From Paramesorhizobium leguminum (GTDB taxonomy: Bacteria; Pseudomonadota; Alphaproteobacteria; Rhizobiales; Rhizobiaceae), in assembly GCF_003217235.1 (NCBI RefSeq), contig NZ_QJTF01000016.1:28498-92497 (forward strand): a stretch of 64,000 nt of DNA, written 5' to 3'. The notes under the pieces are model-generated. The model was not told the DNA's origin, did not search any database, and saw nothing but the letters and a program-made list of their open reading frames with translations. This document shows positions 34,780 to 42,289 of the stretch, in pieces (positions within the stretch are counted from its first letter, which is position 1; every line of letters starts with the position of its first letter). Position numbers and translations under genes: made by a program.

Positions 34780-34930
34780 TCCTCCTTCCCCCTTGCGGGG
34801 AAGGTGCCCGCGGAGCGGGCGGATGGGGGTGGCGACGGTTACACCTCTGCTGGAAACCGTAGCGCAAACGTCACCACCCCCACCCGGCCCTTCGGGCCAC
34901 CCTCCCCGCAAGGGGGAGGGAAGGGGCGCT
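34780..34930. repeat. Repeat family A, copy 2
   Basis: Arms CTCCTTCCCCCTTGCGGGGA and CCCCGCAAGGGGGAGGGAAG with inner GCGCAAACGTCACCACCCCC. Lies between the CDF gene and the leuL leader. Confidence 0.88.
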
Positions 34931-34976
34931 TTAATTTTCTTGCGTCCATCCATCACCTCGATTATCAATTGTTTCC

Positions 34977-35090
34977 ATGACCACGCGCGCCGCCATCTCT
35001 CCTTCTGCCCGCTCCGTTTTCACGGACGCGACGGCGCGCGCGCCACTCTCGCTTCTTCTCGGCCTTATCGGCGACCGTCGGGCTCGTTGA
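34977..35090 (+). CDS. Probable leuA leader peptide (LeuL)
   Basis: A 37-residue frame, MTTRAAISPSARSVFTDATA..., with a Leu-rich stretch PLSLLLGLIG near its end (five Leu within seven residues plus Ile) and its stop at the base of a terminator-like hairpin, 140 bases before leuA. This is the layout of amino-acid attenuators. Unlike trpL, the frame is long and I could not see a clear Shine-Dalgarno, so the start is less certain; an internal start is possible. Confidence 0.6.
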   Translation: MTTRAAISPSARSVFTDATARAPLSLLLGLIGDRRAR

Positions 35091-35145
35091 GGGGAGCGTC
35101 CGGCGGTCGAATGGTCGCCAGACCTCATGCTCCCCAGCTTTTCAT
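35091..35145 (+). terminator. Probable leu attenuator hairpin
   Basis: GGGGAGC (35091-35097) pairs with GCTCCCC (35129-35135), with inner pairs GTC-GGCG / CGCC-GAC, followed by AGCTTTTCATC. It begins directly after the leader-peptide stop and precedes leuA by about 90 bases. Confidence 0.6.
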
Positions 35146-35229
35146 CACAATCGCACGAGATTAACGCCGCCGACATCCGGTCACATGCTGCCGGTATGTT
35201 GTTCCGGCCAGAGAGATACGAGAACCGCA

Positions 35230-36933
35230 ATGAACGAGAACAAAGCTCCCTCCGCCTTTGCCAAGGGAATGCCCGTCGCCGCCACGAAGTACCAGGCTTA
35301 CCCGGCGGTCGATATCCCCGACCGGACGTGGCCGGGAAAGCGCATCGAGAAGGCGCCGGTCTGGTGCTCCGTGGATTTGCGCGACGGCAATCAGGCGCTG
35401 ATCGATCCGATGGGGCATGACCGCAAGGCGCGCATGTTCCAGCTCCTGCTCGACATGGGCTTCAAGGAAATCGAGATTGGCTTTCCCTCGGCGTCGCAGA
35501 CCGATTTCGATTTCGCGCGCTGGTGCGTGGAGGAGGGGAATGTTCCTGACGATGTGTCGCTGCAGGTGCTGGTGCAGTGCCGGCCCGAGTTGATCACCCG
35601 CACCTTCGAGGCGCTGGAAGGCGCGCATCGCCCGATCATCCATTTCTACAATTCGACCAGCGAATTGCAGCGCCGGGTGGTGTTTGCCAAGGATGTGGCG
35701 GGCATCAAGCAGATCGCCACCGATGCGGCCAAGATGATCACCGACATGGCGGCGAAGGCGGGTGGCGGCTACCGTTTCGAATATTCGCCGGAGAGCTTTA
35801 CCGGCACGGAGCTGGAAGTGGCGCTCGAAATCTGCAACGCGGTGACCGAGATCGTCAGGCCCACGCCCGAGAACAAGCTCATCATCAACCTGCCATCGAC
35901 GGTGGAGATGGCCACGCCCAACATCTATGCCGACCAGATCGAATGGATGTGCCGCAATCTCGACAATCGCGAGAATTTGATCATCTCGCTGCATCCGCAC
36001 AACGACCGTGGCACCGGCATCGCGGCGACCGAGCTTGGCCTCATGGCGGGCGCAGACCGGGTGGAGGGGACGCTGTTCGGCAATGGCGAGCGCACCGGCA
36101 ATGTCGATGTGGTGACGCTGGCGCTCAATATGTTCACGCAGGGCGTCGATCCGGAACTCGACTGCACGGATATCAACCGGATGAAAGAGACTTACGAATA
36201 TTCGAACCAGCTGAGGATCGCGGAGCGGCACCCTTACGTGGGCGAGCTCGTCTATACGGCGTTTTCGGGCTCGCATCAGGACGCGATCAACAAGGGCATG
36301 AAGGCGATCCGGCAGGCCAACAAGCCGCTGTGGGAAGTGCCTTATCTCCCCATCGATCCGCAGGATGTGGGGCGCTCCTACGAGGCGATCATCCGGATCA
36401 ATTCTCAATCGGGCAAGGGCGGCATCGCCTATATCCTGCAGGCCGATTACGGGTTGAACCTGCCGCGCAATCTGCAGGTCGAGTTCCGCGACGTGATCCA
36501 GCAGATCACCGATGAGGAAGGCAAGGAGTTGCCGTCAAAGCGCATTCATGACGAGTTCCAGAGGGTCTATGTGGAGCAGCCCGCCGGGCGGCTGAAGTTT
36601 ATCGACCATCACACCTACCCGGACCCTGAGCGCAAGGGACGCCGGATCATGGCCGCTGAAATTCTCGACAATGGCGAGACGAAGCGGATCGAGGGCAATG
36701 GAACCGGGCCGGTTGACGGCTTCGTCGATGCGCTGTCGCATTATCTCGGCGTCAAGCTTTCGGTGGTCGATTATTCGGAGCACTCGCTGCGCCAAGGCTC
36801 CGATGCCTCGGCTGTCTGCTATATGGAAATCGCCCATCCCGGCGGCAAGATTTTCGGTGTCGGCATCAATGACAACATCGTCACCGCTTCGCTTGAGGCA
36901 ATCATCTCGGCGGCGAACAGGGTGATTGGGTAG
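35230..36933 (+). CDS. leuA: 2-isopropylmalate synthase LeuA
   Basis: A 567-residue type II LeuA. The N-terminal TIM barrel has the metal and substrate motifs VDLRDGNQALIDP and HPHNDRGTGIA plus GTLFGNGERTGNVD; the C-terminal LeuA dimer domain (residues ~430-560), the leucine feedback site, is intact. It condenses 2-oxoisovalerate with acetyl-CoA, the first leucine step. ATG 35230 gives the common MNENKAPSAFAKG start. Probably controlled by the leader peptide upstream. Confidence 0.96.
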   Translation: MNENKAPSAFAKGMPVAATKYQAYPAVDIPDRTWPGKRIEKAPVWCSVDLRDGNQALIDPMGHDRKARMFQLLLDMGFKEIEIGFPSASQTDFDFARWCVEEGNVPDDVSLQVLVQCRPELITRTFEALEGAHRPIIHFYNSTSELQRRVVFAKDVAGIKQIATDAAKMITDMAAKAGGGYRFEYSPESFTGTELEVALEICNAVTEIVRPTPENKLIINLPSTVEMATPNIYADQIEWMCRNLDNRENLIISLHPHNDRGTGIAATELGLMAGADRVEGTLFGNGERTGNVDVVTLALNMFTQGVDPELDCTDINRMKETYEYSNQLRIAERHPYVGELVYTAFSGSHQDAINKGMKAIRQANKPLWEVPYLPIDPQDVGRSYEAIIRINSQSGKGGIAYILQADYGLNLPRNLQVEFRDVIQQITDEEGKELPSKRIHDEFQRVYVEQPAGRLKFIDHHTYPDPERKGRRIMAAEILDNGETKRIEGNGTGPVDGFVDALSHYLGVKLSVVDYSEHSLRQGSDASAVCYMEIAHPGGKIFGVGINDNIVTASLEAIISAANRVIG

Positions 36934-37016
36934 GGCAGTAAGGCAATAGGGCAGTAGGGCAATATGTAACCAAAAACATACTGACTTATTGCCTTCCTGC
37001 CCTATTCCCCTTTAGG
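36932..37016. repeat. Octamer-type repeat family E, copy 1
   Basis: GTAGGGCAGTAAGGCAATAG GGCAGTAGGGCAATATG on the left and its rough complement (TTATTGCCTTCCTGCCCTAT) on the right. It is a degenerate array of the AGGGCAGT octamer used for Brucella VNTR typing, arranged as an inverted repeat. Confidence 0.85.
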
Positions 37017-37050
37017 TTGATGGCTGATTAACCGAGACACGGAACATGCC

Positions 37051-37692
37051 ATGAGCGAGAAGAGCGAAAAGGCCGGTTCAGCCGGAGCTACGGTGCACCG
37101 GCTTTCGGAAGCGATGCGCTTGGCGAAAATCGCCGCGGCAGACCGTGGTGATGTCGTGATCGACATGAAGGAGGCTGATCGCATTCGGCTGGAACTTCTG
37201 GCGCAGGATCTTCAGCCGGTGTTCGATGAGGTTCCCGCCGACGATCCGCAATGGGATTTCGCGCTTTCCACCGGCTTGCAGCCGCGCTTGTGGATCGACG
37301 CCACCGCGCATGTGATGATGGCGCGCGATCGTCGCACCTATCGTTTCGTCCGCGATACGCGGCTGGGGCGTATCGTCGTGGCCGAAACGATCGACATCAA
37401 GCCTATTTCCGATGCCGTGACCGCCTATATCGCGGAGCGCATTGTTGAGCGGGAACGCCTTCTCGAAGGCGATCTCGTCTCCTTGCGCGGCGGTGAGCCG
37501 GTGGCGAACGTTCCGCGACAAGAGGCTGCGAAAGTGCCGGTTTCCGTACAGGCGGCAGCGCTTGCCGTGCCGCCCAGACGCAGCCGCTGGACCGGCTTCG
37601 TTGCCGGGCTCGTCTGGTTTTTGATCGGCGCGCTTATCGCGTGCGGCCTGGTGCTGGTGCTTTTGCAGGATCGGATTGGCATGGTGGTTTGA
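37051..37692 (+). CDS. Conserved hypothetical protein with C-terminal membrane helix
   Basis: A 213-residue protein: a globular N-terminal part of ~165 residues without a motif I know (…WDFALSTGLQPRLWIDATAHVMMARDRRTYRFVRDT…) and one hydrophobic helix at ~185-208 (FVAGLVWFLIGALIACGLVL). It reads like a tail-anchored inner-membrane protein facing the cytoplasm. It ends facing a metallophosphoesterase gene. Function is unknown. Confidence 0.75.
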   Translation: MSEKSEKAGSAGATVHRLSEAMRLAKIAAADRGDVVIDMKEADRIRLELLAQDLQPVFDEVPADDPQWDFALSTGLQPRLWIDATAHVMMARDRRTYRFVRDTRLGRIVVAETIDIKPISDAVTAYIAERIVERERLLEGDLVSLRGGEPVANVPRQEAAKVPVSVQAAALAVPPRRSRWTGFVAGLVWFLIGALIACGLVLVLLQDRIGMVV

Positions 37693-37715
37693 GAGTGAAT
37701 AGTGCTATTCACTAC

Positions 37716-38618
37716 TTACACGAGCTCATGCTCAGCGATCGTTACGACTTCCTCATCCGGGCCGACGATGCCACGCTCAGTCAGGCGGCATGTCCACGTT
37801 CCATCTTCCCGTTTTCCAATACTGAAAAGATTGAAACGCGCCGCGGGGCGCTTCCCGCCCAAATTCTGGCTGGCGGAGGGGACGCAGATGACGGGCACTT
37901 TTCCCGAAGGGCCTTCGATCGCATGGCGGGTGGCGAGGTGGGTGTGGCCGTGAATGATCAACTCCGCGCCATGTTTTGCGATGATTTTCTGGAACCGCCT
38001 GATGCCGAAGAGCCGCTTGTGGGCGGGCGCAGCGCCGCGCACCGGCGGATGATGGATCATCACCACCCGGAACAGACCGCGCCTGGCCGCCTCATCCAGC
38101 ATCTTCCCTAAGCGTTCAGCTTGTTGGCGGCTGAAGTCACCACTTGCCAGGAAGGGCGCGGTGGCGCGCGCGGAGGAAACACCGATCAGCGCTACGTCTT
38201 CGCGTACGCGCATATAGGGAAACTCTACACGATTGCCGGCATTATCGATGCCATCGCCGCGCATCCATGGCTCCCAGAGGTGGCAGGCCTTGTCGAGCGC
38301 GCCGGGCACATAGGCGTCGTGATTACCCGGAACAAGGGAGACATCCGCGGGGGCGCCCAGCGTTTCGAGCCAGAGCCTTGCTGTCTCCAATTCAAGGTTG
38401 AGCGCCAGATTGACGAGATCGCCCGTGACGGCGATATGATCCGGGGCGAGGGCCTTGATATCGGTAGTCAGCGCTTCGAGCACGCCGCCGGTCATTGTGC
38501 CCTGGCGGTTGCGCAGCCAGTTGATGTAGCCGGTGATGCGCTTGGACATCAGCTCCCGATAGGTGATGCCGGGGAGCGGGGAAAGATGTATGTCGGAAAT
38601 GTGCGCCAAGTGAAACAT
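37716..38618 (-). CDS. Calcineurin-like metallophosphoesterase
   Basis: A 300-residue protein with all five metal-site motifs in order: HISDIHLSP (residues ~4-12), VTGDLVN, PGNHDAYVP, MIHHPP and IHGHTHLA. It should hydrolyse phosphodiesters such as cyclic nucleotides or UDP-sugars with two metals; the substrate is unknown. The start at 38618 is chosen because the first motif begins at once; a longer frame runs across the NUDIX gene on the other strand. Confidence 0.9.
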   Translation of the reverse strand: MFHLAHISDIHLSPLPGITYRELMSKRITGYINWLRNRQGTMTGGVLEALTTDIKALAPDHIAVTGDLVNLALNLELETARLWLETLGAPADVSLVPGNHDAYVPGALDKACHLWEPWMRGDGIDNAGNRVEFPYMRVREDVALIGVSSARATAPFLASGDFSRQQAERLGKMLDEAARRGLFRVVMIHHPPVRGAAPAHKRLFGIRRFQKIIAKHGAELIIHGHTHLATRHAIEGPSGKVPVICVPSASQNLGGKRPAARFNLFSIGKREDGTWTCRLTERGIVGPDEEVVTIAEHELV

Positions 38619-38668
38619 GCGGACGGGTTTAAACCCGGATGCCGGATAAAAGCAAGGAAACGCCAGAT

Positions 38669-39139
38669 ATGACGCAAACCGGCAGGAAAGTGCGGCGCTG
38701 GCTGTTCCGTACCTATTTCCTGTTGCGCCGCCCGATGACGCTGGGCGTTCGCGCGGCGGTGCTGGACGAGGCGGCGGGCACGGTATTCCTCGTCCGCCAT
38801 ACATATCTGCCGGGCTGGCACCTGCCTGGCGGCGGAGTGGAAACCGGCGAGACTTTCGCCGAAGCGCTGGCCAAGGAATTGCGGGAGGAGGGCAATATAG
38901 AGCTGACCGGGCCGGCGGAGCTTTTTGCGCTCTATATGAATGCCCATGCCTCCAGGCGCGATCACGCGGCGCTCTATGTCTGCCGTCATTTCCGGCAGCG
39001 CGGCCCACGCCTCGCAAATTGGGAAATCGCCGAGGTCGGGTTCTTTCCCCTCGATGCCCTGCCGGAGGGGACCACCGCTTCCACCCGCCGGCGCCTTAAA
39101 GAGATCCTTGAAGGGGAGACGCCGACTGAGCTGTGGTGA
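38669..39139 (+). CDS. NUDIX hydrolase
   Basis: A 156-residue protein with a Nudix box at GGGVETGETFAEALAKELREEGNIE; the family's REXXEE core reads KELREE with Lys for the first Arg, a mild change. It would cleave a nucleoside diphosphate linked to another group. AAGGAA lies about ten bases before ATG 38669; ATG 38639 is an alternative. Divergent from the metallophosphoesterase with about 50 bases between them. The 269 bases that follow (39140-39408) show no gene or repeat. Confidence 0.87.
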   Translation: MTQTGRKVRRWLFRTYFLLRRPMTLGVRAAVLDEAAGTVFLVRHTYLPGWHLPGGGVETGETFAEALAKELREEGNIELTGPAELFALYMNAHASRRDHAALYVCRHFRQRGPRLANWEIAEVGFFPLDALPEGTTASTRRRLKEILEGETPTELW

Positions 39140-39408
39140 ATATCCAAGCGGTTTGAATCGGTGGGGATGGTATTCCGGCAAAACGATTCAGGCTGTAACG
39201 GCTTGGCAACCACCTATGATTAATTTCGTTTACGTCGGTGCGTTTTGGTGTTAGGAGCCGTCTGTACATTTGGGAGATATGTCTTTGACGGGAATGCTCT
39301 TCATCCGACGATGATACCGGACCGGCGCTCAAGCGCTGCGTAGCACCTGTCCGCGCCTTGCTTTTCCGCTCCAGGCGCGCCGATTTCTCAAATTGCGATC
39401 CTCTTGCC

Positions 39409-39933
39409 ATGTTGCAACTCGAACTGACCTACGCGCAGGAAGACCCCGCGCACGATCCCGAGATCGAAGCCATCAATGCCGAGGCCTTCGGGCCGGGGCG
39501 TTTTACCCGCGCGGCCTATCGCATCCGCGAGGGCGGGGCGCATGATCGCGCGCTGTCCTTCGTTGCCCTGCAAGGCGGCATTGTCGTGGGTTCCGTACGG
39601 ATGACGCACGTGGTGATCGGCACGACGCCGGCGTTGCTGCTTGGTCCGCTCGCCGTGCGACCTGAATGGAAGAACCGCGGCATTGGCCGGGCGCTGATGC
39701 GCATGGCTATGGACGCGGCGAGGCTCGCCGGCCATCGGCTGGTGGTGCTCGTGGGCGACGCGCCTTATTATGAGCCTTTCGGCTTCAGCAAGGTGGAACC
39801 TGGCCAGATATCGATGCCCGCGCCTGTCGATCCCAACCGGATGCTCGCCTGCGAGCTTGTCCCGCAGGCGCTGGAGAATGTTTCAGGGGTGATGAGGCAC
39901 GCGGCGAGGGCTTGGACGGCGTTTTTAAAATAG
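39409..39933 (+). CDS. GNAT-family N-acetyltransferase (YhbS type)
   Basis: A 174-residue acetyltransferase. The acetyl-CoA loop is KNRGIGRAL (residues ~88-96), followed by VVLVGDAPYYEPFGF, the YhbS-type signature. Target unknown. ATG 39409 opens the GNAT fold directly. A family B repeat follows. Confidence 0.87.
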   Translation: MLQLELTYAQEDPAHDPEIEAINAEAFGPGRFTRAAYRIREGGAHDRALSFVALQGGIVVGSVRMTHVVIGTTPALLLGPLAVRPEWKNRGIGRALMRMAMDAARLAGHRLVVLVGDAPYYEPFGFSKVEPGQISMPAPVDPNRMLACELVPQALENVSGVMRHAARAWTAFLK

Positions 39934-39952
39934 AACCGCTGGTGGGGCATCT

Positions 39953-40111
39953 CACCCCCCTCTGCCTTGCCAGGCATCTCCCCCTCAAGGGGGGAGATTA
40001 CGCCTTCATGAAGGTTGGCACCAATCGCAAACGTTGAAGATTGGGCAGCAAAATTTGTGTCAGCCAATCTCCCCCCTTGAGGGGGAGATGCCTGGCAAGG
40101 CAGAGGGGGGT
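39953..40111. repeat. Repeat family B, copy 3
   Basis: Arms CACCCCCCTCTGCCTTGCCA and TGGCAAGGCAGAGGGGGGTG, inner CCCCCTCAAGGGGGGAGATT and complement. It separates the GNAT gene from the end of the moxR operon. Confidence 0.88.
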
Positions 40112-40138
40112 GAGAACGTCGAGCAGAAATTTCTGCCC

Positions 40139-42229
40139 CTACCGCCCCTCGCGATACCACATGCCCCCCAGCACCAGCAGCATGGCGGCAAGGGCCAGGA
40201 AGCCCGAGAAGAGCGGCAGGCTGTGCACGCTTTTCAGCGCCGTATCGCCGGTTTCGTGCAAACCGATCCAGCTTTTGCCGCTTGCCGCACCTGCGTTGCG
40301 CACGGAGATGATACCGGGCGTCTCGATGTCTGCCTGACCGGGCGCCGCCCGCAGGCGCCGGACGCTGCCGCCGGTCTCGTTTGCCAGCGGTTCCAGCTTG
40401 GCTATGGTCGAGACGCTGTCGGCGAATTCCGGCGCGTCGACGGGGCCGATATGCGCAAGCGTGTTCAAATCGCCGTTGGCGACCTGGAACAGGCCGATTT
40501 CATCGGTTTGAAGCGTGCCGCTGAAAATGCCTGGTCCGCTCTGTATAAGCGGTACTTCCAGTCGCTTGCCGGACGGAGTGACGACATTGGCATTACCGGG
40601 ATTGTCGCCGAGCGTCTGTCGCCGGATTTGCAGCGCGCCGCCATTGTCGCTCGCCGTTAGCGCTTCCTCCTCCAGTTCCGGTTCCTGCATTAGCCAGTGG
40701 GCGATGCGGCGGTAGAGCGCGGCATAGGGGCCGCCGCCCTCGAAGCCGCGCGCCCAGAGCCAGCCCTGATCGGAGAGGAACATGCCGACACGGCCTTCAC
40801 CGACCCGGTTGAGAACCAGGAGCGGCTTGTTGTCGGCGCCGTTCATGATGGTTTCGCCCTGTGGCTGGTTCACATCGACGATGCGGAACCAGCGGCTCCA
40901 ATGCGGCGGTTCCTGGCCTCCGCCTTCCAGACCTCGCGTTACGGGATGGCGTTTGCCCAGATCGGTCAGGCGCGGATAGAAGGCCTTCTCGGTGATCCCA
41001 CCGGTCGGAAGCGCCGGCAGGGCGTTGAAAAGCGGCGTGTTTGCGATCGATCGATCACCGGCATATTCGGACCCGGCGGCGATGAGCAACGCGCCGCCGT
41101 TTTGCACATATTGGGCCATGAAATCATAGTAGATCAGAGGCATCACGTCGCGATGCTGATATCGATCGAGAATGATCAGATCGAAATCCTCGATCTTTTC
41201 CACGAAAAGCTCGCGCGTCGGGAAGGCAATCAACGACAGTTCATGAATCGGCGTGCCATCCTGCTTTTCCGGCGGGCGCAGAATGGTGAAATGGACGAGA
41301 TCGACGGAGGCGTCAGATTTGAGAAGATTGCGCCAGGTCCGCTCGCCATTATGCGGTTCGCCCGAGACGAGCAGTACCTTCAGATTGTCGCGGATGCCAT
41401 CGACCTTTGTCACGGCGCGATTGTTGGTTTCGGTCAGTTCGCCGGGCAGGGGATCGGTACGGATTTCGACGATGTTGGCGCCGGCCCGGGGCAAGGTGAC
41501 TTCCACTGGCGTCTCGACACCGATGCGCGCGTTTTGCTCATTCACGACTTCGCCGTTTACGAGGGTTTGCACACGCGCCGTTCCTTCGCCCGGTGAAGCG
41601 CCGCCTTCATCGGTGACGGTATAGACGAATTGCTGCGGCTTGGCGGTGATGCCGAAGCGCGGCGCATTCACGAAGCGGATGCGGCGGTCGATCTCCTCGG
41701 GTGTTCCGGTGATCAATCCATGCAGGGGCGCATTGAAGCCAAGCGCGGCGGCGTTCTGCGGAATGTCGTGCACCTGACCGTCGGTAATCACGATCGCGCC
41801 GCCGACGCGCGAGGGCGGCACATCGCGGAAAGCAGTCCCCAGCGCCTGGAACAGCCGGGTTGACGTGCTGCCTGAGCGGCCTGCTTCGACCACGCGCACG
41901 TCGAATTGCGGCAGTTTGCCAAGCTCTTGCTGTACCTTCGTCAAGGCGGCGTCGGCATCGGCTTGCCTGTTGCCCAGATCCTGGCTCTGGCTGCGATCGA
42001 CGACGACGGCGACGACGCTTTTCAGCGGCTCGCGCTCTTCATCTGTTAGCACCGGATTGAGGAGGGCGAGCGCGAGGGCTACGAGCGCCAACAGCCGGAT
42101 GAAGCCGCCGCGACTGCGGAAAAACAGCCCTGATAGCACCAGCAGCGCCAGCGGGCCAAGGATCGCGGCGAGCCAGGGCATCGAGAAAAGCGGCTGAAAA
42201 TCGAGGGATATGTGCTGCATCATCCGCAT
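40139..42229 (-). CDS. Large membrane protein of the MoxR/Bat operon, glutamine-amidotransferase-like
   Basis: A 696-residue protein. Two hydrophobic helices lie near the N-terminus (residues ~17-60) and one near the C-terminus (~672-690). Between them are a region with VVVDRSQSQ, like a VWA MIDAS start (residues ~75-83), and a segment (~330-450) resembling class I amidotransferase-like folds used in DUF4159-type proteins. It is the last gene of the moxR - DUF58 - DUF4159 operon, so it likely works with them in the envelope. Exact role unknown. The start among ATGs at 42229, 42223 and 42220 is uncertain. Confidence 0.8.
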   Translation of the reverse strand: MRMMQHISLDFQPLFSMPWLAAILGPLALLVLSGLFFRSRGGFIRLLALVALALALLNPVLTDEEREPLKSVVAVVVDRSQSQDLGNRQADADAALTKVQQELGKLPQFDVRVVEAGRSGSTSTRLFQALGTAFRDVPPSRVGGAIVITDGQVHDIPQNAAALGFNAPLHGLITGTPEEIDRRIRFVNAPRFGITAKPQQFVYTVTDEGGASPGEGTARVQTLVNGEVVNEQNARIGVETPVEVTLPRAGANIVEIRTDPLPGELTETNNRAVTKVDGIRDNLKVLLVSGEPHNGERTWRNLLKSDASVDLVHFTILRPPEKQDGTPIHELSLIAFPTRELFVEKIEDFDLIILDRYQHRDVMPLIYYDFMAQYVQNGGALLIAAGSEYAGDRSIANTPLFNALPALPTGGITEKAFYPRLTDLGKRHPVTRGLEGGGQEPPHWSRWFRIVDVNQPQGETIMNGADNKPLLVLNRVGEGRVGMFLSDQGWLWARGFEGGGPYAALYRRIAHWLMQEPELEEEALTASDNGGALQIRRQTLGDNPGNANVVTPSGKRLEVPLIQSGPGIFSGTLQTDEIGLFQVANGDLNTLAHIGPVDAPEFADSVSTIAKLEPLANETGGSVRRLRAAPGQADIETPGIISVRNAGAASGKSWIGLHETGDTALKSVHSLPLFSGFLALAAMLLVLGGMWYREGR

Positions 42230-42244
42230 CTCATTTTATTTTTC

Positions 42245-42284
42245 CGCATGATCTTACCTGGAAGTCTGCAACTTTTCGGGATCA
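42245..42284. repeat. Repeat family D, copy 3, inside the moxR operon
   Basis: GCATGATCTTACCTGGAAGT / CTGCAACTTTTCGGGATCAA, a diverged copy in the 60-base gap between two operon genes. Palindromic core ...GATC...TTCGGGATC. Confidence 0.8.
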
Positions 42285-42289
42285 AACAG

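Noticed and set aside
37716..39017. 433-residue form of the metallophosphoesterase
   Set aside because: The extra 133 N-terminal residues are antisense to the NUDIX gene; the first catalytic motif begins at the 38618 start.
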